From: an uncultured Trueperaceae bacterium | Lineage (GTDB): Bacteria; Deinococcota; Deinococci; Deinococcales; Trueperaceae | Assembly: GCA_937911855.1 (NCBI GenBank) | Contig: CALDPK010000193.1 | Location: forward strand, 1 to 15,147 | Length of the DNA stretch: 15,147 nt | Direction of reading: 5' to 3' | Shown here: positions 14,105-15,147 of the stretch, piece by piece | How the letters are laid out: each line of letters begins with the position of its first letter | Numbering within the stretch: position 1 is the first letter of the stretch | Notes under the pieces: generated by a model | The model's input: the letters and a program-made list of their open reading frames with translations, nothing else | Database searches by the model: none | What the model was told of the DNA's origin: nothing | Program-made: the position numbers and the translations under genes

Positions 14105-15066
14105 CTGAGGGCAGGCTGGACGGAATGCTCAAGAACGCCCGTGCAGCAGCCAGACAGCTGCTGTCAGCCGACCGCAACGGCGGTCTGGAGGCCATCGCGG
14201 CGAACCTGCTCGGTGACAGTGCAGCGATCCTGGCTGCGAACGCCGAGGACGTGGCGGCAGAGGAAGAGCGCGGTACCGCTGCGGCGCTGATCGACCGGCT
14301 GCGGCTCACTCCCGAACGCCTGGAAGCGATGGCGAGGGCGGTGCGGCAGATCGCGGCGATGCCTGATCCCATCAACCGGGTGCTGGGCGGCAAGCGGCTG
14401 GCCAACGGCCTCGAGCTGACTCAGGTGACCGTTCCGTTCGGCGTGATCGGCATGATCTACGAATCACGACCGAACGTGACGGTGGACGCCGCCAGCCTGG
14501 TGATCAAGGCCGGCAGTGCCGTGGTGCTCCGTGGTTCCTCGAACGCGCTGAACTCCAACCGCCAGCTCGTGGCCAGCATGCGCCGCGCCCTGGAACAGGC
14601 GGGCCTGCCTGCGGACGCCGTGCAGCTCATCGACTCCCCTGACCGTGAACTGGTCACCGAACTGCTGACCGCTCGCGGCAAGGTGGACCTGGTAGTGCCG
14701 CGCGGCGGAAACTCCCTCATCTCCCACGTCGTCGAGAACGCGAAAGTACCGGTCATTGAAACCGGTGTGGGAAACTGCCACATCTTCGTTGACGCGTCGG
14801 CTGACCTGCAGGCTGCGCAGGACATCGTGCAGAACGCGAAGGTCCAGCGTCCCGGCGTGTGCAACGCCGTGGAGACGCTGCTCGTGCACGAAGGCGTCGC
14901 GGCGCAGCTCCTGCCCGCCCTCGGCAGCCGGCTTCAGGCTGACGGTGTGGAGCTGCGTGCGGATGAACGGGCAGCACGGCATCTGAAGGATGCTGCTCCG
15001 GCCTCGGCTGAGGACTGGGACACCGAGTTCCTGGATCTGGTCCTGGCCGTGAAGGTCGTCGACGAC
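14101..15066 (+). CDS. proA: Glutamate-5-semialdehyde dehydrogenase (gamma-glutamyl phosphate reductase), interrupted
   Basis: Second step of proline synthesis: NADPH-dependent reduction of gamma-glutamyl phosphate. About 320 residues match ProA well: VPFGVIGMIYESRPNVTVDAA, AGSAVVLRGSSNALNSN, PRGGNSLISHVVENA, VIETGVGNCHIFVD, the catalytic cysteine in QRPGVCNAVETLLVH, and DWDTEFLDLVLAVKVVD. AAGGAG (14088-14093) lies 7 nt before ATG 14101. At 15060-15066 the similarity stops. The frame stays open to the window end, but its residues (GGQAGSLWRHHLPGQG...) are not the expected DEAIxHIxxYxSGHxExIVT of ProA, and neither other forward frame resumes it. About 95 C-terminal residues are missing. The break lies on a 12-bp palindrome. 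No proB is visible beside it. Confidence 0.9.
15055..15066. repeat. 12-bp perfect palindrome at the proA break
   Basis: GTCGTCGACGAC reads the same on both strands. ProA similarity ends within it, and the minus-strand protein-like sequence of 15067-15147 begins beyond it. A palindrome lets two sequences in opposite orientations share the same bases, as expected at an inverted join. Confidence 0.7.
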
Positions 15067-15147
15067 GGCGGCCAGGCCGGGAGTCTGTGGCGCCACCACC
15101 TCCCGGGCCAGGGCACCGAGCAGCGCGATACCGGTCGGTGTGGCGCA
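15067..15147 (-). pseudogene. Fragment of a second protein on the opposite strand (possibly LarC)
   Basis: Read from the window edge inward on the minus strand, the sequence gives CATPTGIALLGALARE and then VVAPQTPGLAAVV. The TPTGxALLxALA pattern resembles the nickel-pincer cofactor protein LarC (DUF111), where TPTGAAL precedes a glycine-rich block. Only 27 residues are visible before the frame runs into antisense proA. It is the most protein-like of the six frames here. The assignment rests on one short motif; the fragment could be a real neighbouring gene joined by rearrangement or an assembly error. Confidence 0.4.

Noticed and set aside
14464..15099. Long minus-strand open frame under proA
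   Set aside because: It is a shadow of proA, with no recognisable domain. Only the part beyond 15066 looks like real protein, and it is listed separately.
1..15147. CRISPR arrays, tRNA or rRNA genes, insertion sequences, phage genes
   Set aside because: I found no spaced direct repeats, cloverleaf-like sequence, rRNA-like stretch, transposase or integrase motif. The window looks like ordinary chromosome apart from its right end.

Overview
This is a GC-rich bacterial window, about two thirds G+C by eye, and it is almost fully coding. The genes are chromosomal housekeeping and maintenance types. I see no insertion sequence, CRISPR array, tRNA or rRNA. Several genes have no Shine-Dalgarno sequence; instead a TANNNT -10 hexamer sits 5-6 nt before the start codon, the signature of leaderless mRNAs. 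That, with the gene content, suggests a Deinococcota-type organism (Deinococcus/Truepera relatives). The lineage is an inference and other GC-rich phyla remain possible.

Layout. (1) Positions 1-3160, + strand: the C-terminal end of an unidentified protein, a GIY-YIG nuclease, MazG, a CoA-type Nudix hydrolase, and a 2-phosphoglycerate-kinase-like protein with three tandem ATP-cone-like modules. mazG, Nudix and the kinase gene overlap at their stop/start codons and look like one operon, with nucleotide and metabolite clean-up as the recognisable theme. (2) Positions 3219-5967, + strand: an overlapping trio of ABC ATPase, ABC-2 permease and exported SPOR-domain protein, probably one envelope export module. 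(3) Positions 5979-6956, - strand: thioredoxin reductase, convergent with the SPOR gene and divergent from (4) an M3 oligopeptidase at 7070-9163. The gap between the divergent pair holds both promoters and two inverted repeats. (5) Positions 9106-12119, - strand: an unusual ABC-F-like twin ATPase followed by a DUF3810-type membrane metalloprotease, whose end overlaps the peptidase gene antisense by 58 bp. (6) Positions 12141 to the end, + strand: an RNHCP zinc protein, a YtcJ-like amidohydrolase and proA. proA is interrupted near the window end.

Most worth a second look: the recurring leaderless promoter geometry; the 21-bp gap between the ABC-F and RNHCP genes, where two opposed -10 elements share bases; the ABC-F-like protein, whose motif losses leave exactly one predicted working ATP site and which carries a long unrecognised C-terminal region; the triple ATP-cone kinase; and the abrupt loss of ProA homology at a 12-bp perfect palindrome, after which the opposite strand reads like a different protein (possibly LarC). 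The last looks like a chimeric join or an inversion.
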